From contig CM065687.1 of the NCBI GenBank assembly GCA_017654935.2, positions 14,382,144 through 14,446,143 on the forward strand: a stretch of 64,000 nt of DNA, in the 5' to 3' direction. The position numbers and the translations under genes are program-made. The notes beneath the pieces were generated by a model. It was not told the DNA's origin, made no database searches, and saw only the letters and a program-made list of their open reading frames with translations. Position 1 is the stretch's first letter. The number at the start of each line of letters is the position of its first letter. Origin of the DNA: Phymorhynchus buccinoides (taxonomy: Eukaryota; Mollusca; Gastropoda; Neogastropoda; Raphitomidae). Positions 1 to 9,700 of the stretch are shown here, piece after piece.

Positions 1-1027
1 ATATCTGCTGGGCCACCTTGAGTGGACTGAGTTTGAACTTGTCTCTCATGGCACAGTGGTGAATAGTATCATGTTATACTATTATGTTGACATTGACAGC
101 AATCATCAATTTCAGTGGATATTTCAGAGTCATATCTGCTGGCCACTGTCCTTGAGTTGGACTGAGACTTTTGAGTGTTGTCTCATGGCACAGTGTTGAA
201 TAGTATCATGTTATACTATTATGTTAACATTGAGAGCAAACATCAATTTCAGTGAATATTTCATATCTGCTGGCCACCTTGAGTTGGAATGAGACTTTTG
301 ACTGTTGTTGTATGGCACAGTAGTGAATAGTATCATGTTATAATATTATGTTGACATTGAGAGCAAACATCAATTTCAATGTATATTTCATATCTGCTGG
401 CCACCTTGAGTTGGAATGAGACTTTTGACTGTTGTTGTATGGCACAGTAGTGAATAGTATCATGTTATATTATGTTGGCATTGAGAGCAAACATCAATTT
501 TAGTGGATATTTCATATCTGCTGGCCACCGTCCTTGAGTTGGACTGAGACTTTTGAGTGTTGTCTCATGGCACAGTAGTGAATAGTATCGTGTTATATTA
601 TGTTGACATTGAGAGCAAACATCAATTTCAATGGATATTTCATATCTGCTGGCCACATTGAGTTGGCCTGAGACTTTTGACTGTTGTCTTATGGCACAGT
701 AGTGAATAGTATCATGTTATATTATGTTGACATTGAGAGCAAACATCAATTTCAGTGGATATTTCAGAGTCATATCTGCTGGCCACCGTCCTTGAGTTGG
801 ACTGAGACTTTTGACTGTTGTCTCATGGCACAGTAGTGAATAGTATCATGTTATATTATGTTGACATTAAGAGCAAACATCAATTTCAGTGGATATTTAA
901 TATCTGCTGGCCACCTTGAGTTGGACTGAGAGTTTTGACTGTTGTCTAATGGCACAGTGTTGAATAGTATCATGTTATACTATTATGTTGACATTGAGAG
1001 CAAACATCAATTTTAATGGATATTTCA
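1..1027. repeat. Satellite array, ~128 bp monomer, 8 copies
   Basis: Eight head-to-tail copies are seen. The landmark ATATCTGCTGGCCAC recurs at about 1, 132, 263, 390, 514, 642, 772 and 900, so the period varies between 124 and 131 bp. Each unit also carries GAGCAAACATCAATTT and a TAGTATCATGTTATA block. Length differences come from an optional GTC insert after GGCCACC and a short AGAGTC insert before the landmark. The array enters from the left edge, so its true length is unknown. Short ORFs inside it are repeat translations, not genes. Confidence 0.95.
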
Positions 1028-1091
1028 AGGGTTATCCCACCTTTTCCCATGGACATGTCAGAAATGTAGTGGTGATATCGCAACTTCAGTA

Positions 1092-1249
1092 CGTGGGGAC
1101 CTCCCTTATAAGAAATCATCCAAAATGAGGTCTTAAAAGGAAGGGTCTTAAATGGGAAAGAATTGTAATACTTTATAAAGGAGGGCCATGTCTCATAGAA
1201 GTAGGTCTTTTTTATGTGGGAGGGAAGTCTTATAAGGGCGGTTCCACTA
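1092..1249. mobile_element. Short TIR element (MITE), copy 1
   Basis: The ends are diverged inverted repeats: GGGGACCTCCCTTATAAG on the left and CTTATAAGGGCGGTTCCAC on the right. It is the same family as the better copies at 3804-3979 and 5912-6075. There is no coding capacity. The outer TA/CAG end is degraded here, so the boundaries are approximate. Confidence 0.65.
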
Positions 1250-2140
1250 AAACTTAGAGTTGACATAATCTAAGTTAAGTACAAGTAAGGTGTTTATAAT
1301 ATTGGCATAGTATGTTTTGTGTCAAGCAATACTGTTCTAATGTGATACAATCATGTGTGTTTTGATTTAAACGGTAATTGTCATGCATGTTTTTAAAGCG
1401 CATCTTGTTTTGGTAGTTGGTACTTTATAATCACACACAGAGGCAGTGTTCCCCATGCTTCCAATATTTGAAGGGTCATCATGACCCTTTGCCCACAAAT
1501 TTTAAGGGTCATTTGAAAAAATGTTAGGGTAAAAATAAAAGCCGTAATAAATGGACAATATGCTCTAAAAATAAGACAAATCTCTTTAACAATGTGTACA
1601 AAGCTTGAACTTAGCCAGTCAAATTCTTCACACCAACTTGGCTTGGTTTGCGAGTTACTTTCTTCTTTTCATCATTACTGACAGTTGAAGTAGAACTTGA
1701 AGGGCCTAGAACTGGTTCGAGGGTTTTTGTCACCTCACTTAAAACTTGAGTCTTTCAAAGAACTTCACGTCGAAGTTTTCGCAATCCAGCGAAGCAGCGC
1801 CATTTTTTACCTTCCAAGAAACGTGCGGCCTAGGCTTGGCAGCAGTGCATTTGTGAGCAGTATGGGTGGCGAGAAACAAAGGGAAATTACTCTGTGTTTC
1901 ATGATAGTTTTTGTCGTCTGCTACAAGCATGGTATTGTAGTGAAAGAATTCTGTTTGTCGTTTCCCGCAAGCCAAAATCGTGCGAACACGTTTGAGGAAG
2001 CATCGCTTGTACGTCATAATGCACACATTGACTGAGAATTTATGTCAAACTTGAAATGTACGTATTTCGGCTTTGTGAATCGGAGAACACTAATGCGTCT
2101 GTGAAATTCGGGTGGCTCCAACCTGGAGAGAAACCAAGCG
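1250..2140. other. Non-repetitive interval with no supported gene
   Basis: No family was recognised. The longest open frames are about 100 codons on both strands (around 1697-2035) and overlap each other without a recognisable domain. On the minus strand, 1739-1620 reads a Ser/Thr/Lys-rich peptide that could be an exon fragment, but no homology supports it. Confidence 0.4.
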
Positions 2141-3142
2141 GCCATTCATTTTTTTAAAATTTGCATACAATTTTTGTGTGACTGGGGGGGGATGAGACCA
2201 AATGACAACTTTTTTCATTGCCACTGGGTTTAAAATAATGTGTGCAGTGGTTTTTAATGTAGGATATTACGAGGTGTCTTGTAACTGTGCCAATTGCAGA
2301 CATCACCACTCTTAATTTCTCTTCAAGTTTGTGGAGTTGGAAAGACCCTGAGACCCCACCATTACCAGATGAAAAAAATCAATGTGCAAAAACGTATATG
2401 AAAGAATGAGAATGTTATACGAGCGTAGTAAGTGAATCTTATAATAGTGCATGATAACTTAGTGTTGTGCTATGGTATGCTAGGGCATGGTATGTTATCG
2501 TGTGGTGGGTATATAATACTACATGTCTTGTGTTATTTCTTTGATTCCCGCGATATTTTATGTTATAGTAGCATTCATGTTGAGCTGCGAGTGCTTTTCT
2601 TCACAATATTTGACTGAATCTGTAATAATTTGGGGACAATTGAGGTACCCTCCTCTGTACCATCCCCATCATTGTTTCAATTACTTGTATTCCTGCCGCA
2701 CTTGACACTGCCTCAGACCTTTTTATTTTTACGTTTGAAATGCCTGTTAAATTCTTTATAAAAATGGAGGGTAGGCGGACTCGTGGCGATAGACCAAGAT
2801 TTCAGGATGGCCCACCTTGTCATCCCAGAGCCCATTAGTTAAAAACCAAAGACCTTGTTCTGCCAGAATTGAATCGGCCAGGACCGCTAAAACAAGGTGA
2901 TAGAGATATGAGCAAGCTCAGTGAAACACTAACCCATCAGACAATACGACACTAGGGTCCAAGATAGACGCGACAACACAGACATTGGAACAATTATGCA
3001 TAAATGTGGTAACCACTTCAGGATTGAGGAAAGATTCTGAGAACATTGAAAGCGTGCTTGCACATAATTCACCCTGTGGTTTCAGGTTTGAGAGAATGTT
3101 TTACTTCCCTTTCTGCACACTTTGAGCTATTTGGAGCTGCAC

Positions 3143-3268
3143 GGAAACCTCATGTGCATATATCCCCTCATGCGTATATATATCCGCAAATAAGTAAAAG
3201 TCAGAAATAAGCGGATAGAATAAGCTCATGCTTTTACTTATTTGCGGGTTAACTCATGAGGTTTCTGC
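3143..3268. repeat. Foldback / inverted-repeat element, copy A
   Basis: Arms CGCAAATAAGTAAAAG and CTTTTACTTATTTGCG are perfect complements. They are extended outwards by GGAAACCTCATG and CATGAGGTTTC. The element is about 126 bp with a short central loop and no ORF, which suggests a MITE. It is present in both duplicated units. Confidence 0.75.
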
Positions 3269-3803
3269 CAGTAACGTGCACAGCTCATAAGGGTGCAAAG
3301 ATCACTTAATAATTTCAAAGCATTACTTTTTCCTGGCAGTAGATCTGACCATGAGGTTTCTGCCTGTAACATGCACAGCTCGAATGAATGAAAAATGGTG
3401 CTTTACGTCCTCTCGGTCTGGACAGACACATATGGGACATTTTGTAGATACAAAGATGGTGGGAACAATACTGGAGGCAATGCCCGGAGGCAGTGCAACA
3501 CCAGTAAAGTCCCGATTGTTTTTTAACAATACAGATAGGTGTAGACGGTAACCACACCTCGGTTAAACCTCATCGGCTATGGTACCGCCACAAGTATACT
3601 AAAACTAACATGCACAGCTCATATGGGTGCAAAGACCATCTGATAATTTCAAAGCATTACTTTTTCCTGGCAGTAGATCTGGATGTATATTACCGGTACA
3701 TACAATGGCTGAAGAAAATTTTGAGAAAAGTGTTTGTAAGGCTTGTGTGTGTGAAAATACTTTCTGCAGTTGTTATTGTTGTTTTTTAAATTCAAACTTA
3801 GAA

Positions 3804-3979
3804 CGGTGGAACCTCCCTTATAAGACCTTCAAAAACACATCCCAAATGAGGTCTTATAAGGGGAGGGGTCTTATAAGGGAGGTAATTTTAATACTTACAA
3901 AGAAGTGAAGTGTCTCACAGAAGTAGGTCTTATGGGAGTGAGTCTTATAATGGGAGGTCTTATAAGAGAGGTTCCACTG
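3804..3979. mobile_element. Short TIR element (MITE), copy 2
   Basis: GTGGAACCTCCCTTATAAGA at the left end is mirrored by TCTTATAAGAGAGGTTCCAC at the right end. Internal copies of GGTCTTATAAGGGAG suggest internal sub-repeats. It lies in unit A at the place matching copy 3 in unit B, so it was duplicated with the unit rather than inserted independently. Confidence 0.75.
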
Positions 3980-5202
3980 AAATATGAGAGAGAGAGTGAG
4001 TGAGAGAGACTGGGAGGAGGTTTTCTGATTTTCAATGGAGAGCCAGACACACGCCACCCTTTTTTAAAATTTGCATGCGATTTTTGTGTGACTGATGAGG
4101 AAGAAAGATGTGCTTTGTGTGTGTGTGTGTTAGTTAAAATGTTAACCAAATGACAATTTTTTCGTTGCCACTGGGTTTAACGTGTGCTAAGTGCAGCGAT
4201 TTTAATGTATATTACAAGGTGTCTTGTAACTGCCAATGATCAATCGCAGACATCGCCACTCTTAATTTCTCTTCAAGTTTGTGGAGTTGGAAAGACCCTG
4301 ACACCCCACCATTACGAGATAAAAATAATCAATGTGCAAAAAAAGGGTACGTGGAAGAATGAGAATATTATACGGGCGTAGTAAGTTAATCTTATAATAT
4401 CCACTTACTATGTGAATCTTAAAATTTTGGATAACTTTTACTATAAATTATTTTAGTGTTGTTGTGATATAATATGCTAGGGCATGGTATTTTATGGTGT
4501 GGTGGGTATATAATACTACATGGCTTGTGTTATTTCTTTGATTTGTTATTTTATGTTATAGTATCATTCATGTTGAGCTGCACGAGTGCTTTTCTTCACG
4601 ATATGTGACTGAATTCATTTGTTGTTTTTACGGTTGTGCTGTGCAGGCTGCAGATGATTTTTTGTTATTTAATAATTTGGGGCCAATGTCCCTTTCTCAC
4701 CTCCTCATATTGTATCCTTGCCACAGCTTGCCACTGCCTCAGCTTTGTATTTTGTTTAAAGAGAGCCTGTCAAATCCTTTCATAAGGTCTTTTTAAAGGG
4801 GGGAGTTTAAAAGAACATAAATGGAAAAATACATTGGACGCTCAGCACAACAAAGTAAGATCCTCAAAACATGGGTGAAAGTAGTTGAGGCATGCTCCTG
4901 AAATCAGCACTGAAAAAACTGATAGAAAGAGTCTTCAGGATCGGCCATCTTGTCACCCAGAACCATGGTCTTATAAAATCAAACATTTCTGCCAAAATTG
5001 ATGGCAGACTAAAAACAAAGTGATAGATATGCAGCTCTAACACTATCCCATGCACCCATCATGTACACACACATTGGACATTATTTTTTAATGTGGTCGC
5101 CATTTCAGGATTGGGAAGATTCAGATAACATTGAAGCATGGGATTTCAGGTTTGAGAGAATGTTTGACTTCCCTTTCTGCACACTGAGCTATTTGGGGCT
5201 GC

Positions 5203-5328
5203 GCGGAAACCTCATGTGCATATATCCCCTCATGTGTATATATTCGCAAATAAGTAAAAGTTTAAGAAATAAGCGGATAGAATAAGCTCATGCTTTTACT
5301 TATTTGCGGGTTAGCGCATGAGGTTTCT
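5203..5328. repeat. Foldback / inverted-repeat element, copy B
   Basis: Counterpart of the 3143-3268 element in duplicated unit B, with the same 16 bp perfect arms around CAAATAAGTAAAAG and the same outer CCTCATG/CATGAGG extension. Confidence 0.75.
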
Positions 5329-5329
5329 G

Positions 5330-5790
5330 CCAGTAGCGTGCACAGCTCATAAGGGTGCAAAGACCACTTAATAATTTCAAAGCATTACTTTTTCCTGGCA
5401 GTAGATCTGACCATGAATTTTTCACCAGTAACGTGCACAGCTCATAAGGGTGCAAAGACCACTTAATAATTTCAAAGCATTACTTTTTCCTGGCAGTAGA
5501 TCTGACCATGAAGTTTTCACCTGTAACGTGCACAGCTCATAAGGGTGCAAAGACCACTTAATAATTTCAAAGCATTACTTTTTCCTGGCAATAGATCTGA
5601 CCATGAAGTTTTCACCTGTAACGTGCACAGCTCATAAGGGTGCAAAGACCATCTGATAATTTCAAAGCATTACTTTTTCCTGGCAGTAGGTCTGACCATG
5701 AGGTTTTCGCCTGTAACGTGCACAGCTCATACGGGTGCAAAGACCATCTGATAATTTCAAAGCATTACTTTTTCCTGGCAGTAGATCTGG
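5330..5790. repeat. 95 bp tandem array, about 5 copies
   Basis: GTGCACAGCTCAT recurs at 5338, 5433, 5528, 5623 and 5718, exactly 95 bp apart. Units are nearly identical, differing at a few sites such as CACTTAATAA versus CATCTGATAA. Unit A has only two or three separated copies (around 3276, 3370 and 3609), so the array expanded after or during the 2 kb duplication. Overlapping 70-90 codon ORFs here are artefacts of the repeat. Confidence 0.9.
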
Positions 5791-5911
5791 ATGTATATTA
5801 CCGGTACATACAATGGCTGAAGAAAATTTTGAGAAAAGTGTTTGTAAGGATTGTGTGTGTGAAAATACTTTCTGCAGTTGTTATTGTAGTTTTTTAAATT
5901 CAAACTTAGTA

Positions 5912-6075
5912 CAGTGGAACCTTCCTTATAAGACCTTCAAAAAACACATCCAAAAATGAGGTCTTATAAGGGAGTTGTCTTTTAAGGGAGGTAATTTTAA
6001 TACTTACAAAGAAGTGAAATGTCTCAGAGAAGCAGGTCTTATATGGGAGTGAGTCTTATAAGGGAGGTTCCACTG
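5912..6075. mobile_element. Short TIR element (MITE) with TA duplication, copy 3
   Basis: This is the best-preserved member. It starts TA|CAGTGGAACC and ends GGTTCCACTG|TA, with TIRs running through CTTATAAGAC. CAGT...ACTG ends with a TA target duplication are the signature of pogo/Tigger and related Tc1-mariner elements. At 164 bp it is non-autonomous. The TIR word TTATAAG also occurs in the larger elements at 41216-43781. Confidence 0.8.
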
Positions 6076-6354
6076 TAATATGAGATAGAGAGAGGAGAAA
6101 GACAGTGAGAGAGACTGGGAGGAGGTTTTCTGGTTTCAATGGAGAGCCAGACACGCCACCCATTTTTTTAAAATTTGCATACGATTTTTGTGTTTGATAA
6201 TTTCATAGCATTACTTTTTCATGGCAGTAGATCTGGATGTATATTACATACAATGGCTGAAGAAAAGTTTGAGAAAAGTGTTTGTAACTCGTGTGTGAAA
6301 ATGCTTTCTGCAGTGTTTTGTTTTTCATTTTAATTAGTCATTGAAACTTAGTAA

Positions 6355-6381
6355 TGAGAGAGAGAGAGAGAGAGAGAGAGG
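6355..6381. repeat. (GA)n microsatellite
   Basis: An uninterrupted GA run of about 27 bp. Confidence 0.95.
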
Positions 6382-7954
6382 GGTTTTCTGGTTTTAATTG
6401 ATTTGAAGTTTGGCTTAAGTATCTGACAAGCAATACCTTTGTTTGCTGCATATTAAATTTGAATGCAGACAATAACATGATTTATCATATTTTGATTTAA
6501 TTCATGTTTTCACTTGTTAATGTCTTTTGCCTCCTAATCAGAATACTTAAATAAAATGTGTAAAATGTCAAATTATATGATTGCATTGACTGTTGTTGGT
6601 TTGAAATCTGCAGTTGTGGTGAAAGAGAGAGAGAGAGAACCCATGATTGCAGTCAGTGTAAAAACATATCCATTCCTAAAAGAATCTCTGGAATCTCACT
6701 ATACAAACATCAAACAGGCACCTAATATTAACACTTAAAAATCTTCTGAACCAAGATCCTAATATGATAAGAGCTTTCAATTTTTTTTTATGATTAAAAA
6801 TGAAAGTCCATTCCAAAAAATAAAAAAAATTAATTAAGACTAGTTTAGCTTAGGTTTGCGCAATCATTGTGAAACCTAATCAAATTCAACAATCAAGAAA
6901 GGGCCGATAGGCCCACTTCTAGCCCTATTACACTACTACTACTACTATACAGGACAGTGGTCTCAGTCGGAAACTGTTAACCACATACAGTACACACTGT
7001 CAAACTCACAGGGTCAATCCCAAGGAATCAACCCCAAGAGTGGACGATTCAGAGAGAGGAGCACAGGACCACAAGCGCACCCCCAACCACACACCAGTCC
7101 AGGCTAAGAGTAACATTCACAAAACAACATTTATTTAAGATTCAGGCACACCGCATATACATACAAAACCTAGAAGATGAAATGGATGGGGAAAGGGACA
7201 AGAGCGGTCCTATTTACTTTAGATAGAAGAAAGATGATAAACGCGAAGAAAGTTTCCCAGGCTATACCCCCCTCCCCTTTCTCAACCATCCCTAGCCACC
7301 AGTCCTAACGAGTTAAATCAGGGGGTAAATGGAAGGGTAAAGGGGACTCAATAAGAAACGTGTAATCCAAAAGGCTACTCCAAAACGTTACTCGCTACAA
7401 TAACTCACAAATACATTATCTACAATAATTTATATATACAATTACTGTCGCCCTTTAGTCCCCTGTCAACCACACACACCCCTCACCCCCACATGCACTC
7501 AACTAGGAAAACCTGTTTGTAGATCCGATCACAGTATATGAACTCCGCAGATTCCCCATCGCATGTACACTAGCGACCAAAAGTTAAGGCCCAGAAAGAC
7601 AATCATCTCCGAAAACTCACGAACTCAATAAAACGCACCCAGCTCATAACAAAACTGAATTTATTCTTTTAACATTAAGTTCATTCAAAAAAATCGTTAA
7701 TCAGAACGAGTTCAGTCAACAAAATGCCCCTTTCAACAACTTCCCCCTCCTCTTGAAAAGTCACACATTCAGAATCAATGCACTTTCGAACAGTCAGTAA
7801 TGTGGGTTTTTCTGTCTGTCCCAAGGATATCCCCCGAACCGCTTAACCGAATCGCTTCAAATTTTGTGTGGTGATGTGTCGCCATGAGAGGAAGGCATCC
7901 ACGAAACAACAAAATACAGTAATGTGTACTGACTGTTCCAAAGTGCATGCGTGC
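6382..7954. other. Intergenic DNA, no supported gene
   Basis: No ORF has a recognisable domain. 6900-7760 is a pyrimidine-poor, AC-rich stretch that reads like the antisense of a mobile-element tail, but no family was identified. Around 7840-7870 the phrase AACCGCTTAACCGAATCGCT appears. Similar wording recurs three times at 57020-57410, so it is probably a dispersed repeat. Confidence 0.4.
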
Positions 7955-8690
7955 ATTTTGAGTATGTAGAATAGGATTTGGTTTTATTCTGTCATGTGTA
8001 GCCTATGTGCTTACATTTAAGCTTGATGTATTTTTAAGATTAGTATGTAAAATGGGCTTAGGCTTGATTTTATTATGTGTATCGGCTTTAAATTTAAAAT
8101 GTGTACATGTTACGAGTATGTAAAATAAGGATTAGTTTTAATTTTGTAATGAGTTAAGTTTTACTTATGTGCATGTTAAAGATGAGGACTAGAAAGTAGG
8201 TTTAGGCTTGATTTCGTTATGAGCAGTATTTTACTTTTTAATATGTGTATTCGCTTGCAAATAATATGACTAGGTTTGCTTTTGTTACGAGTGTGTGTTT
8301 ACTTTTTAATATGTTCATGCTAAAAATGAATAATGGAATGTAGGAATAGGTTTCATGTTGCCATGGGTACATGTATTTACATTTTAAATTGTGCATGCTA
8401 AGATGAGTAGGTAAAGTAATACTATGTTTGACTTGTTATATGCATGGGTTTCTTCAAATAAGTACATTTTAATGATGAAGTATGATTGAGGTACTTTTTA
8501 ATTTTTTATGTTTGTGCACTTCTCTATTTTGAATGTTTAAAGATGAGTGTGAAAAGTAGGATTGGGTTTTATTTTCCCGTGTGTATGCGCTTACTTCACA
8601 CATTTTGAATGTTAATAATTAGTATAGTTAATAATAATGGGTTTGATTTTGTTATTGATGTGTTACAATATAGGGATGTTTTTTTTGCAT
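7955..8690. repeat. Old diverged minisatellite, ~73 bp period, about 10 copies
   Basis: The landmark GATGAGTATGTAAAATAGG, variously mutated, starts at about 7959, 8038, 8114, 8181, 8328, 8401, 8474, 8542 and 8617. Spacings are 67-79 bp, with one double step of 147. Between landmarks the units share TTGATTTTGTTATG and ACATTTTAAAT blocks. Divergence is high, so the array is ancient. It ends directly against a LINE 3' tail and may be the tandem 3' UTR of that LINE. Confidence 0.7.
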
Positions 8691-8831
8691 GCTTTATATT
8701 ACTTTGTATGTGTTTATTTTCGTTTTCCATTTTCTACTTTTATATATGTATTTTGTCCAGAGGGCTGGATGTAAAAAAGCATGTTATTGCTTACTCTATT
8801 ACCCTCTATAAATAAAATTCAATCAATCAAT

Positions 8832-8834
<3 letters not shown>
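8690..8834 (+). mobile_element. LINE 3' end (tail only)
   Basis: The segment ends GCTTACTCTATTACCCTC, then TATAAATAAAA and (TTCAATCAA) repeats, and passes straight into (TC)n. The same consensus (GGGCAAG/GGGCTGG, AAGCNTNTTGTTGCTTA, TTACCCTC, AATAAAA, TTCA repeats, TC run) ends the element at 34330-34459. This is the usual form of a 5'-truncated non-LTR retrotransposon insertion. No coding part remains. Confidence 0.6.

Positions 8835-8869
<35 letters not shown>
8835..8869. repeat. (TC)n microsatellite at LINE tail
   Basis: A 35 bp TC run that directly continues the TCAATCAATC tail of the preceding LINE end. Confidence 0.95.
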
Positions 8870-8872
<3 letters not shown>

Positions 8873-8949
8873 AACCTTATCATTATAGAAGCCTGTGTAG
8901 AAAAACTCGCATTGTTAGAGTTAATCTTTTATCAGACCGTCGTGGGAAC

Positions 8950-9012
8950 CATTGTAGAAGTTTAGCTTCCTTGGCTTTCCTTGGCTTTTCATAATGTCCA
9001 CTGTATTCAGAA
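8950..9012 (-). pseudogene. Duplicated scrap of the GRL101-like receptor 3' coding end
   Basis: On the minus strand this 60 bp stretch matches the last coding part of the receptor gene at about 9735-9795. The shared run includes TTGTAGAAGTTTAGCTTC and GGCTTTCCTT (plus-strand wording), with about one mismatch in six. The frame is lost. It lies about 700 bp downstream of the gene's stop, so it is a relic of a local duplication of the receptor's C-terminal tail. Confidence 0.6.
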
Positions 9013-9528
9013 TTGAGAAATGGATATTTTGTCAATGGAATTAATGTACCTTATAATTACTTTGGTAATATTTATTGATGGGGAAAACTCAAGTCATTGC
9101 ATTTCAATTTCAAAATTTATTTTCTATGATATTAGACCAAAATAAAATAATAATTGGAGCCGAGAGCACACGCCACCTGCCTAGCGAGATCAAAGTGTTT
9201 GGATTTCAAACGCCATATTATTTGGTGCTGTCCATCTCGATACAGGAAGAAGAAAAAGAAGAAAACAATTGTAAGAAGGTAACGAATGGCCAAGGGTCAT
9301 TGGCTATTCACTGTGTCTGTAAAGGTGATGCAAGTGAAATTGACCCATGGCCAATATTAAAATGATACGGCTGTGCCCAATGGAAGCTGTCTTTACCAGT
9401 GGCAGTTCTCCCTGCGCGCTGTAATATTATAAAGAATTGTTGGATGTTGTCGCTCCACGGGTGTAGTGAACGTGTGGGTGGTTCCATGAATGGAGCGAAG
9501 TCCCCTGAAGTCGGAGTATGGCCGCCCA
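9013..9528. other. Probable 3' flank/UTR of the minus-strand receptor
   Basis: No domain-bearing ORF. On the minus strand AATAAA-like words occur near 9115-9120 and 9070, which could serve as polyadenylation signals about 600 nt past the receptor stop. This is a weak inference. Confidence 0.3.
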
Positions 9529-9529
9529 T

Positions 9530-9665
9530 GTGGCGGGGCCCTTTAAAAGCAGCCATACACGTAATCTTCCCACCCAAGGCCATGCGAAATGTTCACATGG
9601 CACTGGGTGTGCCCCCAGAGTGTTTAAGCTGCCCAGGGAACGAAAACAACAACAGAAGGTAACGA
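9530..9665 (-). repeat. Dispersed repeat, copy 1 (second copy at 39490-39640)
   Basis: Read on the minus strand it runs TTCCCTGGGCAGCTTAAAC, then a CATGTGAACATT block, then CCCCGCCACATGGGCGGCC and ACTCCGACTTC. The plus strand at 39490-39640 has the same order with changes (CCTGGCTTGCCCAAAGAC, CGCCACGTGGGCAGCCACAC, CTCCGACTTT). The class is unknown. Confidence 0.6.
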
Positions 9666-9700
9666 AAAGATTACGCATGATGATAGAAGGGTAGTGCTAA

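Larger units (their letters stand above)
2140..6195. repeat. Tandem duplication of a ~2 kb unit (two copies)
   Basis: Unit A (about 2140-4064) and unit B (about 4065-6195) align collinearly. Shared landmarks include the segment with TTAATTTCTCTTCAAGTTTG (2310 and 4260), GGTGGGTATATAATACTACA (2505 and 4501), the foldback at 3143/5203, and the block ending in the short TIR element (3804/5912). Unit A has a private insertion at about 3390-3600. Unit B has extra 95 bp sub-repeats at 5338-5790. A third partial copy continues at 6150-6330. Small ORFs in the two units are the same non-coding frames repeated. Confidence 0.85.

Noticed and set aside
1618..2026. Possible minus-strand exon(s)
   Set aside because: Ser/Lys-rich frames without a domain, and both strands are equally open. 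There is not enough to support a gene.
9399..9678. ORFs downstream of the receptor
   Set aside because: They overlap on both strands and lie in a dispersed repeat shared with 39490-39640, where the frames are not kept.
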